The notes beneath the pieces were generated by a model. The model saw nothing but the letters and a program-made list of their open reading frames with translations. It was not told the origin of the DNA and did no database searches. This document shows, in pieces, positions 17,497-25,699 of a stretch of 64,000 bases of DNA (position 1 is its first letter; each line of letters starts with the position of its first letter). Source of the DNA: Sphingomonas adhaesiva. GTDB taxonomy: Bacteria > Pseudomonadota > Alphaproteobacteria > Sphingomonadales > Sphingomonadaceae. The position numbers were made by a program, and so were the translations under genes. Where the stretch lies: the NCBI RefSeq assembly GCF_036946125.1, contig NZ_JAQIJT010000002.1, positions 2,416,001-2,480,000 on the forward strand, given 5' to 3'.

Positions 17497-18362
17497 AGCC
17501 CCTCCGGCGCGGGCAGCCCGGCACGGCGATGCGCCGCGACCAGCGTGTTGCGCATCAACACCGCGATCGTCATCGGCCCCACCCCGCCGGGCACCGGCGT
17601 CATCGCGCCGGCGACCTCCGCCGCCGCCGGGTCGACGTCGCCGACCAGCCCGGCGTCGGTGCGGTTGATGCCGACGTCGATCACGGTCGCACCCGGCTTC
17701 ACCCAGTCCGCCCTGACGAACGCCGGGATGCCCACCGCCGCCACGACGATATCGGCGCGGCGGACGTGACCGGCGACGTCGCGCGTGCGGCTGTGCACCG
17801 TGGTGACGGTGCAGCTTTCCTTCAGCAGCAGCTGCGCCATCGGCTTGCCGACGATGTTGGAGCGGCCGATCACGACCGCCTCCATCCCCGACAGCGACGC
17901 ATGGCGGTCCTTGAGCAGCAGGATGCAGCCCAGCGGCGTGCACGGCACCAGCCCGTCCATCCCGGTCGCCAGCCGCCCGGCATTGACCGGGTGGAAGCCG
18001 TCGACATCCTTGTCCGGATCGATGCGGATCAGCACCGCCTGCTCGTCGATGTGGCGCGGCAGCGGCAGCTGGACCAGGATGCCGTCGACCGCATCGTCCG
18101 CGTTCAGCGCATCGACCAGCGCGATCAGCGCGTCCTGCGTGGTGTCGGCGGGCAGGCGATGCTCGATGCTCTCCATCCCCGAGGCGACCGTCGCCTTGCC
18201 CTTGGAGCGGACGTACACCGCGCTCGCGGCGTCCTCCCCCACCAGCACCACCGCCAGCCCCGGCCTGCGCCCGGCCCGTGCCGTGAACGTCGCCGCCGCC
18301 GCCCCCACGCGCTCGCGCAGCCCGGCCGCAAAGGCCTTCCCATCGATCATCGTCGCCGTCAT
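17493..18362 (-). CDS. folD: bifunctional methylenetetrahydrofolate dehydrogenase/cyclohydrolase
   Basis: A 289-residue FolD, normal length. It interconverts 5,10-methylene-THF and 10-formyl-THF using NADP. Visible signatures are VYVRSKGKA with the catalytic Lys, DGILVQLPLP, and the nucleotide-binding VVIGRSNIVGKPMAQLL; PVPGGVGPMTIA is at the C-terminal end. The ATG overlaps the DUF167 stop (ATGA). It belongs to a five-gene overlapping run (yggT, DUF167, folD, NTF2-like, marC). Confidence 0.96.
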   Translation of the reverse strand: MTATMIDGKAFAAGLRERVGAAAATFTARAGRRPGLAVVLVGEDAASAVYVRSKGKATVASGMESIEHRLPADTTQDALIALVDALNADDAVDGILVQLPLPRHIDEQAVLIRIDPDKDVDGFHPVNAGRLATGMDGLVPCTPLGCILLLKDRHASLSGMEAVVIGRSNIVGKPMAQLLLKESCTVTTVHSRTRDVAGHVRRADIVVAAVGIPAFVRADWVKPGATVIDVGINRTDAGLVGDVDPAAAEVAGAMTPVPGGVGPMTIAVLMRNTLVAAHRRAGLPAPEGL

Positions 18363-18661
18363 GGGGCCGCCGCATAGAGCGCTGCGGCGATTTCCGCCAG
18401 CGCTGCGGCGTCGCCGGCGACCGTCACGCGCTTGATGCGCGCGCGATGCCCCGCCACCAGCGTCACGTCGCGCCGCGGCACCCCGAAATGATGCGCGACC
18501 AGCGCCACCAGCGCGTCGTTCGCCGCCCCGTCGACGGGCGCGGCGGCGAGCCGTGCGAGGAAATGCTCGCCGGTCCCCGCCAGCAGCGCGTCACGCCCGC
18601 CGCGCGGCGTCGCGCGGACCGCGATCGTCAGCCCCCGGGCGGTGGCCGCCCACGCACTCAG
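18359..18661 (-). CDS. DUF167 (UPF0235) family protein, atypical start
   Basis: About 100 residues of a DUF167 domain: LTIAVRATPRGGRDALL, APVDGAANDALVALVAHHFGV and LVAGHRARIKRVTV. The family is small and of unknown function, often next to YggT as here. No ATG, GTG or TTG lies in frame near the expected start. The best candidate is a CTG at 18661 that overlaps the YggT stop (CTGA). A longer frame continues upstream across YggT but is not conserved-looking. The stop overlaps the folD ATG. Confidence 0.75.
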   Translation of the reverse strand: MSAWAATARGLTIAVRATPRGGRDALLAGTGEHFLARLAAAPVDGAANDALVALVAHHFGVPRRDVTLVAGHRARIKRVTVAGDAAALAEIAAALYAAAP

Positions 18662-18960
18662 AGCGCGCCGCCCGCCATGATGCTGGTCGCGATGTTGTTC
18701 AGGATGATGTTGAAGATCACCAGCAGCAGCAGGACCACCATCGGCGCGAAATCGATCCCGCTGGTGTTCGGCAGGAAGCGGCGGATCGGCCGGTAGAGCG
18801 GCTCGGTCAGCCGATCGAGCCCGTCGTGCAGCGAGCGGATGAACGGGCTGGACGTATTGATGATGTTGAAGACGATCAGCAGCGACAGCACGAACTGGAT
18901 CAGGATGACCCAGCGGACGACCTGGAAGATCACCTGAAGGATCTGGATAAGGGTCAACAT
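18658..18960 (-). CDS. YggT-family membrane protein
   Basis: A 100-residue YggT protein with two hydrophobic segments (residues about 3-33 and 73-93) separated by the conserved loop LTEPLYRPIRRFLPNTSGIDFAPM, the family signature. YggT relatives are linked to osmotic or ion stress and to membrane-protein placement (YlmG). The ATG is at 18960 without an obvious ribosome site. It heads the overlapping run that includes DUF167 and folD. Confidence 0.92.
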   Translation of the reverse strand: MLTLIQILQVIFQVVRWVILIQFVLSLLIVFNIINTSSPFIRSLHDGLDRLTEPLYRPIRRFLPNTSGIDFAPMVVLLLLVIFNIILNNIATSIMAGGAL

Positions 18961-19039
18961 CAGCACGCGGCGCGTCTCCGAAAGGGTGTGTGGCGGATAT
19001 AGGGCACCGCGTTGGAGAAAGGAACATGTCCCCTCCTCA

Positions 19040-19218
19040 TCACCCCGGACTTGATCCGGGGTCCCGCTTTCTCGCCACCGCCACAGCAGAAGCGGGACCC
19101 CGGCTCGTGTGGGACGTTTGCAAAAGGCGACGCCGTGCTCCTGCGTAGGCAGGAGCACGGCGTGGACTCGATGCCGTTGCACCCGTTTTGCAGAGGCCCG
19201 GCCCGTGTCCGGGATGAC
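19040..19218. repeat. composite repeat: palindrome with nested 74-nt element
   Basis: The left part (19040-19105) is a GTCACCCCGG-type inverted repeat (CACCCCGGACTTGATCCGGG ... GCGGGACCCCGGCTC). A 74-nt element (19119-19192) bounded by TGCAAAA and TTTTGCA interrupts its right side, and GGCCCGTGTCCGGGATGAC closes it. The region lies between argB and yggT and contains no gene. Confidence 0.8.
19119..19192. repeat. 74-nt MITE-like element, copy 1
   Basis: Bounded by TGCAAAA at one end and TTTTGCA at the other, with a strong internal hairpin (CGCCGTGCTCCTGCG / AGGCAGGAGCACGGCG). A second copy of exactly the same length is at 24266-24339 and differs at roughly eight positions. Both copies sit inside GTCACCCCGG-type repeats. 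Confidence 0.8.
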
Positions 19219-19227
19219 GGCGGACCT

Positions 19228-20139
19228 TTATGCCCCCCGCCGGATCAGCGTCCCCGCGCCGCGCTTCGTGAAGATCTCCAGCAGCATCGCATGCGGCACG
19301 CGCCCGTCCAGCACCACCGCGGCATCGACCCCCGCCTCGACCGCGGCGACGCACGTCTCCAGCTTGGGGATCATGCCGCCGCTGATCGTCCCGTCCTCGC
19401 GCAGCGCGCGCACCGCGGCGGGGTCGAGGTCGCTCATCAGCTGCCCCTGCTTGTCCAGCACGCCCGCGACGTCGGTCAGCAGGAAGAAGCGCTTGGCCCC
19501 CAGTGCCGCGGCGATCGCGCCCGCCATCGTGTCGGCGTTGATGTTATAGGTGTGCCCGTCCGCACCGATCCCGATCGGCGCGATCACCGGGATGATCCCG
19601 TCCGCGCTCAGCGTATCGATGAGGCGGCGGTCAACCGCGACCGGCTCGCCGACGAAGCCCAGGTCGACCTTGCGCTCGATCCCCTGCAACGGATCGGGGT
19701 CGGAGCGACCGACCTTTTCCGCCTGCACCAGCCCGCCGTCCTTGCCCGAAATGCCGACCGCACGTCCGCCCGCACGCCCGATCCAGCTGACGATCTCCTT
19801 GTTGATCGATCCCGCCAGGACCATCTCCGCGATCTGCGCCGTCTCCGCATCGGTCACGCGCAGCCCGTCGACGAACCGCGACTCGACCCCCAGCCGCTTG
19901 AGCATCCGCCCGATCTGCGGCCCCCCGCCGTGGACCACGACCGGGTTGATCCCGACCGCCTTCAGCAGCACGACGTCCTCGGCGAAATCCGCCTGCGCCT
20001 CGGGATCGCCCATCGCATGGCCGCCGTATTTCACGACGAAGGTCGCACCGGCATAGCGCTGGAGGTACGGCAGCGCCTCGACCAGCGTCTCGGCCTTCAG
20101 CGCGGGGGACAAGGAGGGAGAGGGGGTGGGATCGGTCAT
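19228..20139 (-). CDS. argB: acetylglutamate kinase
   Basis: A 303-residue N-acetylglutamate kinase, the second step of arginine synthesis. The amino-acid-kinase fold motifs are clear: FVVKYGGHAM, VVVHGGGPQI, and the C-terminal SGGMIPKLETC, with the conserved Lys of the last motif. The ATG at 20139 is chosen over an in-frame ATG at 20151 because the N-terminal extension is not family-like. It lies 26 nt downstream of yhhQ. Confidence 0.95.
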   Translation of the reverse strand: MTDPTPSPSLSPALKAETLVEALPYLQRYAGATFVVKYGGHAMGDPEAQADFAEDVVLLKAVGINPVVVHGGGPQIGRMLKRLGVESRFVDGLRVTDAETAQIAEMVLAGSINKEIVSWIGRAGGRAVGISGKDGGLVQAEKVGRSDPDPLQGIERKVDLGFVGEPVAVDRRLIDTLSADGIIPVIAPIGIGADGHTYNINADTMAGAIAAALGAKRFFLLTDVAGVLDKQGQLMSDLDPAAVRALREDGTISGGMIPKLETCVAAVEAGVDAAVVLDGRVPHAMLLEIFTKRGAGTLIRRGA

Positions 20140-20165
20140 GCGCCGCGCCATAGCGACCGCAAGGG

Positions 20166-20804
20166 TCAGGCGTCCAGTCGCCGCCCCAGCCGCACGAAGA
20201 AGGTGATGAGCAGCGGCACCAGCACGATCGACAGCACGACCTTGGTCAGCATCTGCCCCGCCATCAGCGCCAGGATCGGCCGCTCGCCCAGGAACGAGAT
20301 GCTGATGAACAGGACCGTGTCGACGATCTGGCTGACGATGCTGGCGATCATCCCGCGCCACCACGCGCCGCGCCCTTGGCCCGCCGACAGTTTCGAGAAG
20401 ATCGCGACGTTCAGCGACTGCGAGATGCCGTAGGAGATCAGCCCCGCGATCATCATCCGCGCACTCTGCCCCACCACCACCGGGAACGCGTCGACGGCGG
20501 GCGGGTACATGCCGGGATCGTGCGGCAGGACCAGCACCAGCTGGATCAGCGCGGCGGACACCAGCAGCGGCACGAAGCCCAGCCGCACCAGCAACGTGGC
20601 GGTCCGCTGCCCGTGGAGTTCCGCGACCGCGCTCGACATCGCCACCAGCAGCAGGAACGCGAAGATCCCCGCCTCCACCGCCAGCGGCCCCAGCGCGACC
20701 TGCTTCACCCCCAGCACGCCCGCCATGCAGACCATCCCGCCGTACAGGATCGACAGCACGAACATCGAGCGCGCGATGGGCGGGGCGGTGGCGGCGGGTT
20801 CCAT
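20166..20804 (-). CDS. yhhQ: queuosine precursor transporter
   Basis: A 212-residue membrane protein of the YhhQ/VUT1 family (PF02592), importing preQ0/preQ1 for queuosine tRNA modification. About six hydrophobic segments are visible, with conserved AVAELHGQRTATLLVRLGF and SIVSQIVDTVLFISISFLG. The start at 20804 follows a region of repeats that separates it from the divergent nupC gene. Cotranscription with argB downstream is likely. Confidence 0.9.
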   Translation of the reverse strand: MEPAATAPPIARSMFVLSILYGGMVCMAGVLGVKQVALGPLAVEAGIFAFLLLVAMSSAVAELHGQRTATLLVRLGFVPLLVSAALIQLVLVLPHDPGMYPPAVDAFPVVVGQSARMMIAGLISYGISQSLNVAIFSKLSAGQGRGAWWRGMIASIVSQIVDTVLFISISFLGERPILALMAGQMLTKVVLSIVLVPLLITFFVRLGRRLDA

Positions 20805-20884
20805 GCCGCTCGATAGCGGAGGGTATGCGGCACGGGCAACACGTTACGTCGCCTCCCTATTGTGCCCCTCCCGCGCCCCTTAGC

Positions 20885-20976
20885 GTCATCCCCGCGGAGG
20901 CGGGGATCCAGACGCGCAGGTCCGCGCAAGGGCCGCAACGTCAGCGTGTCTGGTATCCCGCCTCCGCGGGAATGAC
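20885..20976. repeat. GTCATCCCCGCGGAGG palindromic repeat
   Basis: A long inverted repeat: left arm GTCATCCCCGCGGAGGCGGG with GATCCAGAC, right arm GTCTGG then CCCGCCTCCGCGGGAATGAC. The arms are about 29 nt with a few mismatches, separated by some 35 nt. It is related in style to, but different in sequence from, the GTCACCCCGG family. Confidence 0.85.
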
Positions 20977-21046
20977 GGAGGTGGGGATCGGTTGGGGACA
21001 CCGCCTCAACCTCCTTTCCTGTCGAGCAACGCCGCTCTCACCGGCC

Positions 21047-21126
21047 GTCACCCCGGGCTTGACCCGGGGTCCCGCTTTCTCCCGAGGTGGCAGAGAAGCG
21101 GGACCCCGGCTCAAGGCCGGGGTGAC
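21047..21126. repeat. GTCACCCCGG palindromic repeat
   Basis: Left arm GTCACCCCGGGCTTGACCCG followed by GGGTCCCGCTT, right arm AAGCGGGACCCC followed by GGCTCAAGGCCGGGGTGAC. It lies upstream of nupC in a divergent promoter region. Confidence 0.85.
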
Positions 21127-21244
21127 GTGTCGCGGGTAATGGCCCCACGGGTCACAAGGGCTGGCCACCCACGCGCACGCGTGTAAAGGTGCGCGACCGC
21201 GCGGGGGGCCGCGTGACCGGCAACCTCGCGGAATTTGCGGAAGA

Positions 21245-22579
21245 ATGCAGAGAATCCTCATCGGCCTCGCGGGCATCGTCGTCATCCTGCTGCTCGCGGT
21301 GCTGCTGTCCGCCGACCGGCGCGCGATCCGCGTGCGCGTCGTGGGCAGCGCCTTCGCGCTTCAGGTGCTGATCGCGGTCGTCGTCCTCTACTGGGGGCCC
21401 GGCCGTGCCGCGTTGCAGGGCGCGTCGAGCGGTGTCGCCGCGCTGCTCGGCTATTCGCAAAAGGGCACCGAGTTCCTCTTCGGCCGCCTCGCCGCACCCG
21501 ACGTCGGCGGGCAGAGCTTCGCGATCGCCGCGCTTCCGGTCATCATCTTCTTCGCCAGCCTCGTCTCGATCCTCTATTATCTGGGCGTGATGCAGCGCGT
21601 CGTGCGCTGGGTCGGCGGCGCGATCGAGAAGGTCATCGGCGTATCGAAGGTCGAGAGCCTGTGCGCGGCCGCCAACATCTTCGTCGGGCAGAGCGAATCG
21701 CCGCTCGTCATCCGCCCCTACCTCGCCGGGCTCACGCCCGCGCAGCTGTTCACCGTCATGACCAGCGGGATGGCGGGCGTCGCTGGCACGATCCTGGCGG
21801 CCTATGCCTCGATGGGGATCAGCATCGACTATCTGCTCGCGGCCAGCTTCATGGCGGCGCCCGGCGGCATCCTGATGGCGAAGATCGTCATGCCCGACCG
21901 CGTGCTGCCGCCCGAGGGCGAGCTGCCGCTGGGCGACCTGCCCGACGAGGATCGCCAGATCGCGCTCGCCGAGTCGCGCATCAGCGGGATGGGCCCCGCC
22001 GCGCTGCTGCCGGAGGGGACGCCGGGCGAGCCCCTGCCCGAGGCGACGCACGACGAGGAGAAGCCCGCCAACCTCATCATGGCCGCCGCGCAGGGCGCGC
22101 AGACGGGGGTGAAGCTGGCGGTCGCGGTCGGTGCGATGGTGCTGGCGTTCGTCGCGCTGGTCGCGCTCGCCAACGGGCTGCTCGCCAGCCTGGGCGGGCT
22201 CGTCGGCATGCCGGGGCTCAGCTTCCAGGGGCTGCTCGGGCTCGTCTTCCAGCCGATCATGTTCCTGCTCAACGTGCCGTGGAGCGAGGCGGGGATCGCC
22301 GGCGGGCTGTTCGGCGAGAAGATCGTCCTCAACGAGTTCGTCGCCTATATCGACCTCGGCAAGCAGGCCGCGCAGCTGTCGCCGCGCACGATCGCGGTGG
22401 TGACGTTCGCGCTGTGCGGCTTCGCCAATTTCTCCTCGATCGCGATCCAGATGGCGGTCACGGGCAGCCTGGCGTCCAACCAGCGCCCGACGATCGCGCG
22501 GCTGGGCCTGCGCGCGCTGGCGGCGGGCAGCCTCGCCAACCTGATGTCCGCGGCGCTGGCGGGGTTGCTGATCGGATGA
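21245..22579 (+). CDS. nupC: concentrative nucleoside transporter
   Basis: A 444-residue CNT-family nucleoside/cation symporter. It has an N-terminal three-segment region, the gate domain (LPVIIFFASLVSILYYLGVMQ), the core motif AAANIFVGQSESPLVIRPYL that carries the nucleoside- and sodium-binding residues, and a late conserved NEFVAYIDLG and CGFANFSSIAIQ. A hydrophilic loop of about 60 residues (about 220-280) is longer than in E. coli NupC. Its stop overlaps the DUF2490 start. Confidence 0.92.
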   Translation: MQRILIGLAGIVVILLLAVLLSADRRAIRVRVVGSAFALQVLIAVVVLYWGPGRAALQGASSGVAALLGYSQKGTEFLFGRLAAPDVGGQSFAIAALPVIIFFASLVSILYYLGVMQRVVRWVGGAIEKVIGVSKVESLCAAANIFVGQSESPLVIRPYLAGLTPAQLFTVMTSGMAGVAGTILAAYASMGISIDYLLAASFMAAPGGILMAKIVMPDRVLPPEGELPLGDLPDEDRQIALAESRISGMGPAALLPEGTPGEPLPEATHDEEKPANLIMAAAQGAQTGVKLAVAVGAMVLAFVALVALANGLLASLGGLVGMPGLSFQGLLGLVFQPIMFLLNVPWSEAGIAGGLFGEKIVLNEFVAYIDLGKQAAQLSPRTIAVVTFALCGFANFSSIAIQMAVTGSLASNQRPTIARLGLRALAAGSLANLMSAALAGLLIG

Positions 22580-23313
22580 TGCGCCTCCTCCCGCTCGCCG
22601 CCCTGCTGCTCCCCGCCGCCGCGCACGCCGACGAGATCAACCACGGCGGGCAATTGTGGGGCAGCATCCAGGTCACCGCGCCGCTGGGCGACAATGTCTT
22701 CGCGACGATGGACATCCAGCCGCGCGTGTCGACCCCCAATGCCGCGACCGCGCCGATCACGATCATCCCGCCGGTCATTTCCTATCGCGTCAACGACAAC
22801 CTCATCGCGTCGGGCGGCTATCTCTACGCCTATATCGACGGCGCGCGCATCTTCGGGCTGCACGAGGACCGCTTCTTCCAGCAGTTCGGCTACCGCATCG
22901 GCAACATCGGGCGCGTCGGCGTGCGGATGCAGACCCGGCTGGAGGAGCGCAAGCGCTCGACCGGGCAGGACTGGAACGTCCGCGTCGCGCAGCAGCTGCT
23001 CTTCGCGCTGCCGCTGGGGAAGGAGTCCGGCGCGGGCCCCACCGCGGTCGCCTCGACCGAGCTCTACTGGAACCTGAGCAAGGCCGACTGGGGCGCGCGC
23101 AAGGGCTATGACGATCTGTGGACCTTCGCCGGGCTCCAGGTGCCGCTGCGCGAGGACGTGGCGATGGAATTCGGCTACCTCAACCAGCGCCAGCGCGCGG
23201 TGAACGGACGCGCGAACATGAACCACGCCGCGGTGATCGGCGTGTCGTTCCAGCTCGCGCGCCGCGTCCGCCCGCCGCTGGTGGTGCCGACCCTGCCGGG
23301 GCGGGCGTTCTAG
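22576..23313 (+). CDS. DUF2490-family outer-membrane-like protein
   Basis: A 245-residue secreted beta-rich protein. The signal peptide is residues 1 to about 19 (PLAALLLPAAAHA). The mature part has alternating hydrophobic strands and the DUF2490 hallmarks: HGGQLWGSIQV at the start, FGYRIGNIGRVGVRMQTRLEER in the middle, and EFGYLNQRQ late. It is probably a small outer-membrane barrel of unknown function. The ATG overlaps the nupC stop (ATGA), so an accessory role in nucleoside uptake across the outer membrane is possible (inference). Confidence 0.8.
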   Translation: MMRLLPLAALLLPAAAHADEINHGGQLWGSIQVTAPLGDNVFATMDIQPRVSTPNAATAPITIIPPVISYRVNDNLIASGGYLYAYIDGARIFGLHEDRFFQQFGYRIGNIGRVGVRMQTRLEERKRSTGQDWNVRVAQQLLFALPLGKESGAGPTAVASTELYWNLSKADWGARKGYDDLWTFAGLQVPLREDVAMEFGYLNQRQRAVNGRANMNHAAVIGVSFQLARRVRPPLVVPTLPGRAF

Positions 23314-23375
23314 GCCCGCCCTCGCCATGACGGGAGGCCTTCCCCCCACGCGCGCGCGCGCCTATCTGCGCGCGC

Positions 23376-24227
23376 ATGACCCAGATCACCGTCGCCGCGC
23401 TCCAGCTCGCCTTCTCCGCCGACATCGACGCGAATATCGCGAAGGTGTCCGACGCCGTGCGCGAGGCGCATGCGCGCGGCGCGCAGGTCATCCTCCCGCC
23501 CGAATTGTTCGAGGGCGAGTATTTCTGCCGGGTGGAGGACGAATCGCTGTTCGCCAACGCCGCGCCGGCGGGCGAGCACAAGGCGGTGCTGGCGATGCAG
23601 GCGCTGGCCGAGGCGCTGAAGGTGTGGATCCCCACCAGCTTCTTCGAGCTGGACGGCCCGCACCATTACAATTCGCTGGCGATGATCGGCCCCGACGGCG
23701 AGATCCAGGGCCTCTATCGCAAGAGCCACATCCCCGACGGCCCGGGGTATGAGGAGAAGTTCTACTTCCGCCCCGGCAATACCGGGTTCAAGGTGTGGAA
23801 GGGGCCGGAGCGGACGACGCTGGGCGTCGGGGTGTGCTGGGACCAATGGTATCCCGAAACCGCGCGCGCGATGATGCTGATGGGGGCGGAAATGCTTTTC
23901 TACCCCACCGCGATCGGCAGCGAGCCGCACGACACCTCGCTCGACACCGCGCGGCTGTGGCGGCGCGCGATGGTGGGCCATGCGGTGTCGAACGTCGTGC
24001 CGGTGATCGCCGCCAACCGCGTCGGCACCGAGCACGGCCAGACCTTCTACGGCACCAGCTTCATTACCGACGAGCGCGGCGACATCCTGGCCGAGCTCGA
24101 CCGCGAGGAGGAAGGCGTCATCACCGCGACGCTCGACCTCGACCGGGTGAAGCGCCACCGCGCGGCGTTCGGGTTCTTCCGCGACCGTCGCCCGGACCTC
24201 TACGGCCGGCTGGTGCAGGACATTTGA
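23376..24227 (+). CDS. aguB: N-carbamoylputrescine amidase
   Basis: A 283-residue nitrilase-superfamily amidase. The catalytic triad is E43 (LPPELFEGEYFC), K116 (YRKSHIPDGPGY) and C154 (GVCWDQWYPE). The ELFEGEYFC and YRKSHIPDGPGYEEK segments are characteristic of AguB, which hydrolyses N-carbamoylputrescine to putrescine in the agmatine pathway. The partner agmatine deiminase (aguA) is not in the window. It is convergent with the uracil-DNA glycosylase gene across a repeat-rich gap. Confidence 0.93.
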   Translation: MTQITVAALQLAFSADIDANIAKVSDAVREAHARGAQVILPPELFEGEYFCRVEDESLFANAAPAGEHKAVLAMQALAEALKVWIPTSFFELDGPHHYNSLAMIGPDGEIQGLYRKSHIPDGPGYEEKFYFRPGNTGFKVWKGPERTTLGVGVCWDQWYPETARAMMLMGAEMLFYPTAIGSEPHDTSLDTARLWRRAMVGHAVSNVVPVIAANRVGTEHGQTFYGTSFITDERGDILAELDREEEGVITATLDLDRVKRHRAAFGFFRDRRPDLYGRLVQDI

Positions 24228-24265
24228 GGAAACCTCCCCGTCCCCCCGGACTTGAGCGAGACCTC

Positions 24266-24339
24266 TGCAAAAGGCTACACCGTGCTCCTGCGCAGGCAGG
24301 AGCACGGCGTGGGCTGGGTGCCGTTGCACCTGTTTTGCA
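24266..24339. repeat. 74-nt MITE-like element, copy 2
   Basis: Same length and ends (TGCAAAA ... TTTTGCA) and same internal hairpin as the copy at 19119-19192. It splits a GTCACCCCGG-type repeat: CCCCCGGACTTGAGC is on its left and CCTTGAGCCGGGGTCCC on its right. Confidence 0.8.
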
Positions 24340-24341
24340 AA

Positions 24342-24420
24342 GTTCCCGCCTTGAGCCGGGGTCCCACTTCTCACCCCACGGTCGCGGGAAAGCGGGATCC
24401 CGGGTCGAGCCCGGGGTGAC
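24342..24420. repeat. GTCACCCCGG palindromic repeat, right portion
   Basis: CCTTGAGCCGGGGTCCC on the left pairs with GGGATCCCGGGTCGAGCCCG and GGGTGAC on the right. The outer left arm is displaced by the 74-nt element to about 24244-24258. It lies between the convergent aguB and udg genes. Confidence 0.8.
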
Positions 24421-24435
24421 GAATTGTCGGATCGG

Positions 24436-25110
24436 TCAGGCAGCCGCCCCCATCTCCTCCCGCACCGCCAGCGCCCGCGCGAAGACCGCCGCGAACATCT
24501 CCGGCGTCAGCCGCCCGGTGTTCTGGTTGTAGCGGCTGCAGTGATAGCTATCGATCAGCACCCGCCCGTCCGGCATCCGGTGCTCCGCCAGATGCGCGAA
24601 CCGCGCCTTGGGCAGCCGCCCGCCCATCACCTTCACCGTCGACTGATGCGCGATCTGCCCCAGCGCGACGAACACGCGAACGTTGGGCAGCGCCGCCGCC
24701 TGCCCCGCCAGGAACGGGCGGCAGTGGCGGATCTCCTCCGTCGTCGGCTTGTTCTCCGGCGGCAGGCATTTGACGGCGTTGATGATGACCGCGCCCGTCA
24801 GCCGCAGCGTATCCTCCGGGCGGCCCTCATATCCTCCCTCCGCCAGCCCGTATCGGGCGAGCGTGCCGAACAGCAGGTCGCCCGAATAGTCGCCGGTGAA
24901 GGGGCGCCCGGTGCGGTTCGCCCCCTGCTTGCCGGGCGCCAGACCCACGATCGCCAGCCAGGCGTCGGGGTCGCCGAACGCGTTGACCGGCGCGTTCCAC
25001 CAGTCGGGATGCGCCGCGCGCAGCGCATGGCGCACCGCGACCAGCCGCGGGCAGAGGGGACAATCGCGCGGCGGCTCGCTGGCGGGGATGGGAGAGGGTG
25101 CGAAATCCAT
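24436..25110 (-). CDS. uracil-DNA glycosylase, family 5 (UdgB-like)
   Basis: A 224-residue thermophile-type uracil-DNA glycosylase with an iron-sulfur cluster. Motif A reads IVGLAPGKQGANRTGRPFTG, with the GANRTGRPFTGD form that marks the UdgB (family 5) branch. Four cysteines, C17, C20, C115 and C130, fit the cluster ligands, and motif B is DSYHCSRYNQNTG. It removes uracil, and possibly other deaminated bases, from DNA. It is divergent from folK with 24 nt between starts. Confidence 0.9.
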   Translation of the reverse strand: MDFAPSPIPASEPPRDCPLCPRLVAVRHALRAAHPDWWNAPVNAFGDPDAWLAIVGLAPGKQGANRTGRPFTGDYSGDLLFGTLARYGLAEGGYEGRPEDTLRLTGAVIINAVKCLPPENKPTTEEIRHCRPFLAGQAAALPNVRVFVALGQIAHQSTVKVMGGRLPKARFAHLAEHRMPDGRVLIDSYHCSRYNQNTGRLTPEMFAAVFARALAVREEMGAAA

Positions 25111-25134
25111 GGGCGTGCGATATTCGGGCGCGCG

Positions 25135-25623
25135 ATGGCCATTTCAACCTATGCGGTCGCGGTCGGCGGCAACCGGCGGGGACGTCACGGCACGCCGCGT
25201 GCGGAGGTACGCGCCGCGCTGGCACTGCTCGGCGGTACCCCCTCGCCGATCATCGACACGCCCCCGCTCGGCCCCTCGATCCGCCGCTTCGCCAATGCCG
25301 TGACCGTGATCGCGTCCGCCGAGCCGCCCGCCGCGCTGCTCGCCCGACTGAAGGCGGTGGAGCGCGCCGCGGGGCGCCGCGCCGGGCGCCGCTGGGGCGC
25401 GCGCGTCCTCGATCTCGATATCGTGCTGTGGAGCGGCGGACGCCTCGCGACGCGCCCGCTCACCCTCCCGCACCCCGCCTTTCGCACGCGCGCCTTCGTT
25501 CTGCGCCCGTTGCTCGCGGTCGCGCCGGGCTGGCGCGATCCCGTGACGGGGTTGCGCGTCCGCCATCTTCATGCCCGGTTGACCCGCGCCCGCCCGATCA
25601 ATAGGCCCCGCGGAACATGGTGA
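25135..25623 (+). CDS. folK: 2-amino-4-hydroxy-6-hydroxymethyldihydropteridine diphosphokinase
   Basis: A 162-residue HPPK, which transfers pyrophosphate to 6-hydroxymethyl-dihydropterin in folate synthesis. The PROSITE-type signature RRWGARVLDLDIVLW is clear and LPHPAFRTRAFVLRPL follows as expected. The N terminus has a divergent VAVGGNRRGRHG in place of the usual LGSN. The stop codon directly abuts the tRNA-Lys gene. No other folate genes adjoin; folD is 7 kb away. Confidence 0.9.
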   Translation: MAISTYAVAVGGNRRGRHGTPRAEVRAALALLGGTPSPIIDTPPLGPSIRRFANAVTVIASAEPPAALLARLKAVERAAGRRAGRRWGARVLDLDIVLWSGGRLATRPLTLPHPAFRTRAFVLRPLLAVAPGWRDPVTGLRVRHLHARLTRARPINRPRGTW

Positions 25624-25699
25624 GGGTCCGTAGCTCAGTCGGTAGAGCAAGCGACTTTTAATCGAGAGGTCCCGGGTTCGAGCCCCGGCGGACCCACCA
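25624..25699 (+). tRNA. tRNA-Lys (TTT)
   Basis: A 76-nt cloverleaf with CCA encoded. Acceptor GGGTCCG pairs with CGGACCC, the D arm is GCTCAGTCGGTAGAGC, and the T arm CCGGG-TTCGAGC-CCCGG is perfect. The anticodon loop CTTTTAA gives anticodon TTT. In the anticodon stem only the three inner pairs form; positions 27-43 and 28-42 are A-G and G-A. It begins at the base after the folK stop. Confidence 0.95.

Larger units (their letters stand above)
20805..21244. other. 440-nt gene-free region with two palindromic repeats
   Basis: Between the divergent yhhQ and nupC starts no credible gene is seen. It holds two palindromic repeats (20885-20976 and 21047-21126), listed separately. The remaining stretches, 20805-20884 and 21127-21244, are where the two promoters should lie. 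No riboswitch fold was recognised. Confidence 0.7.

Noticed and set aside
20805..21244. riboswitch or small RNA upstream of nupC or yhhQ
   Set aside because: The structure present is explained by dispersed palindromic repeats; no preQ1 or purine aptamer core was recognised.
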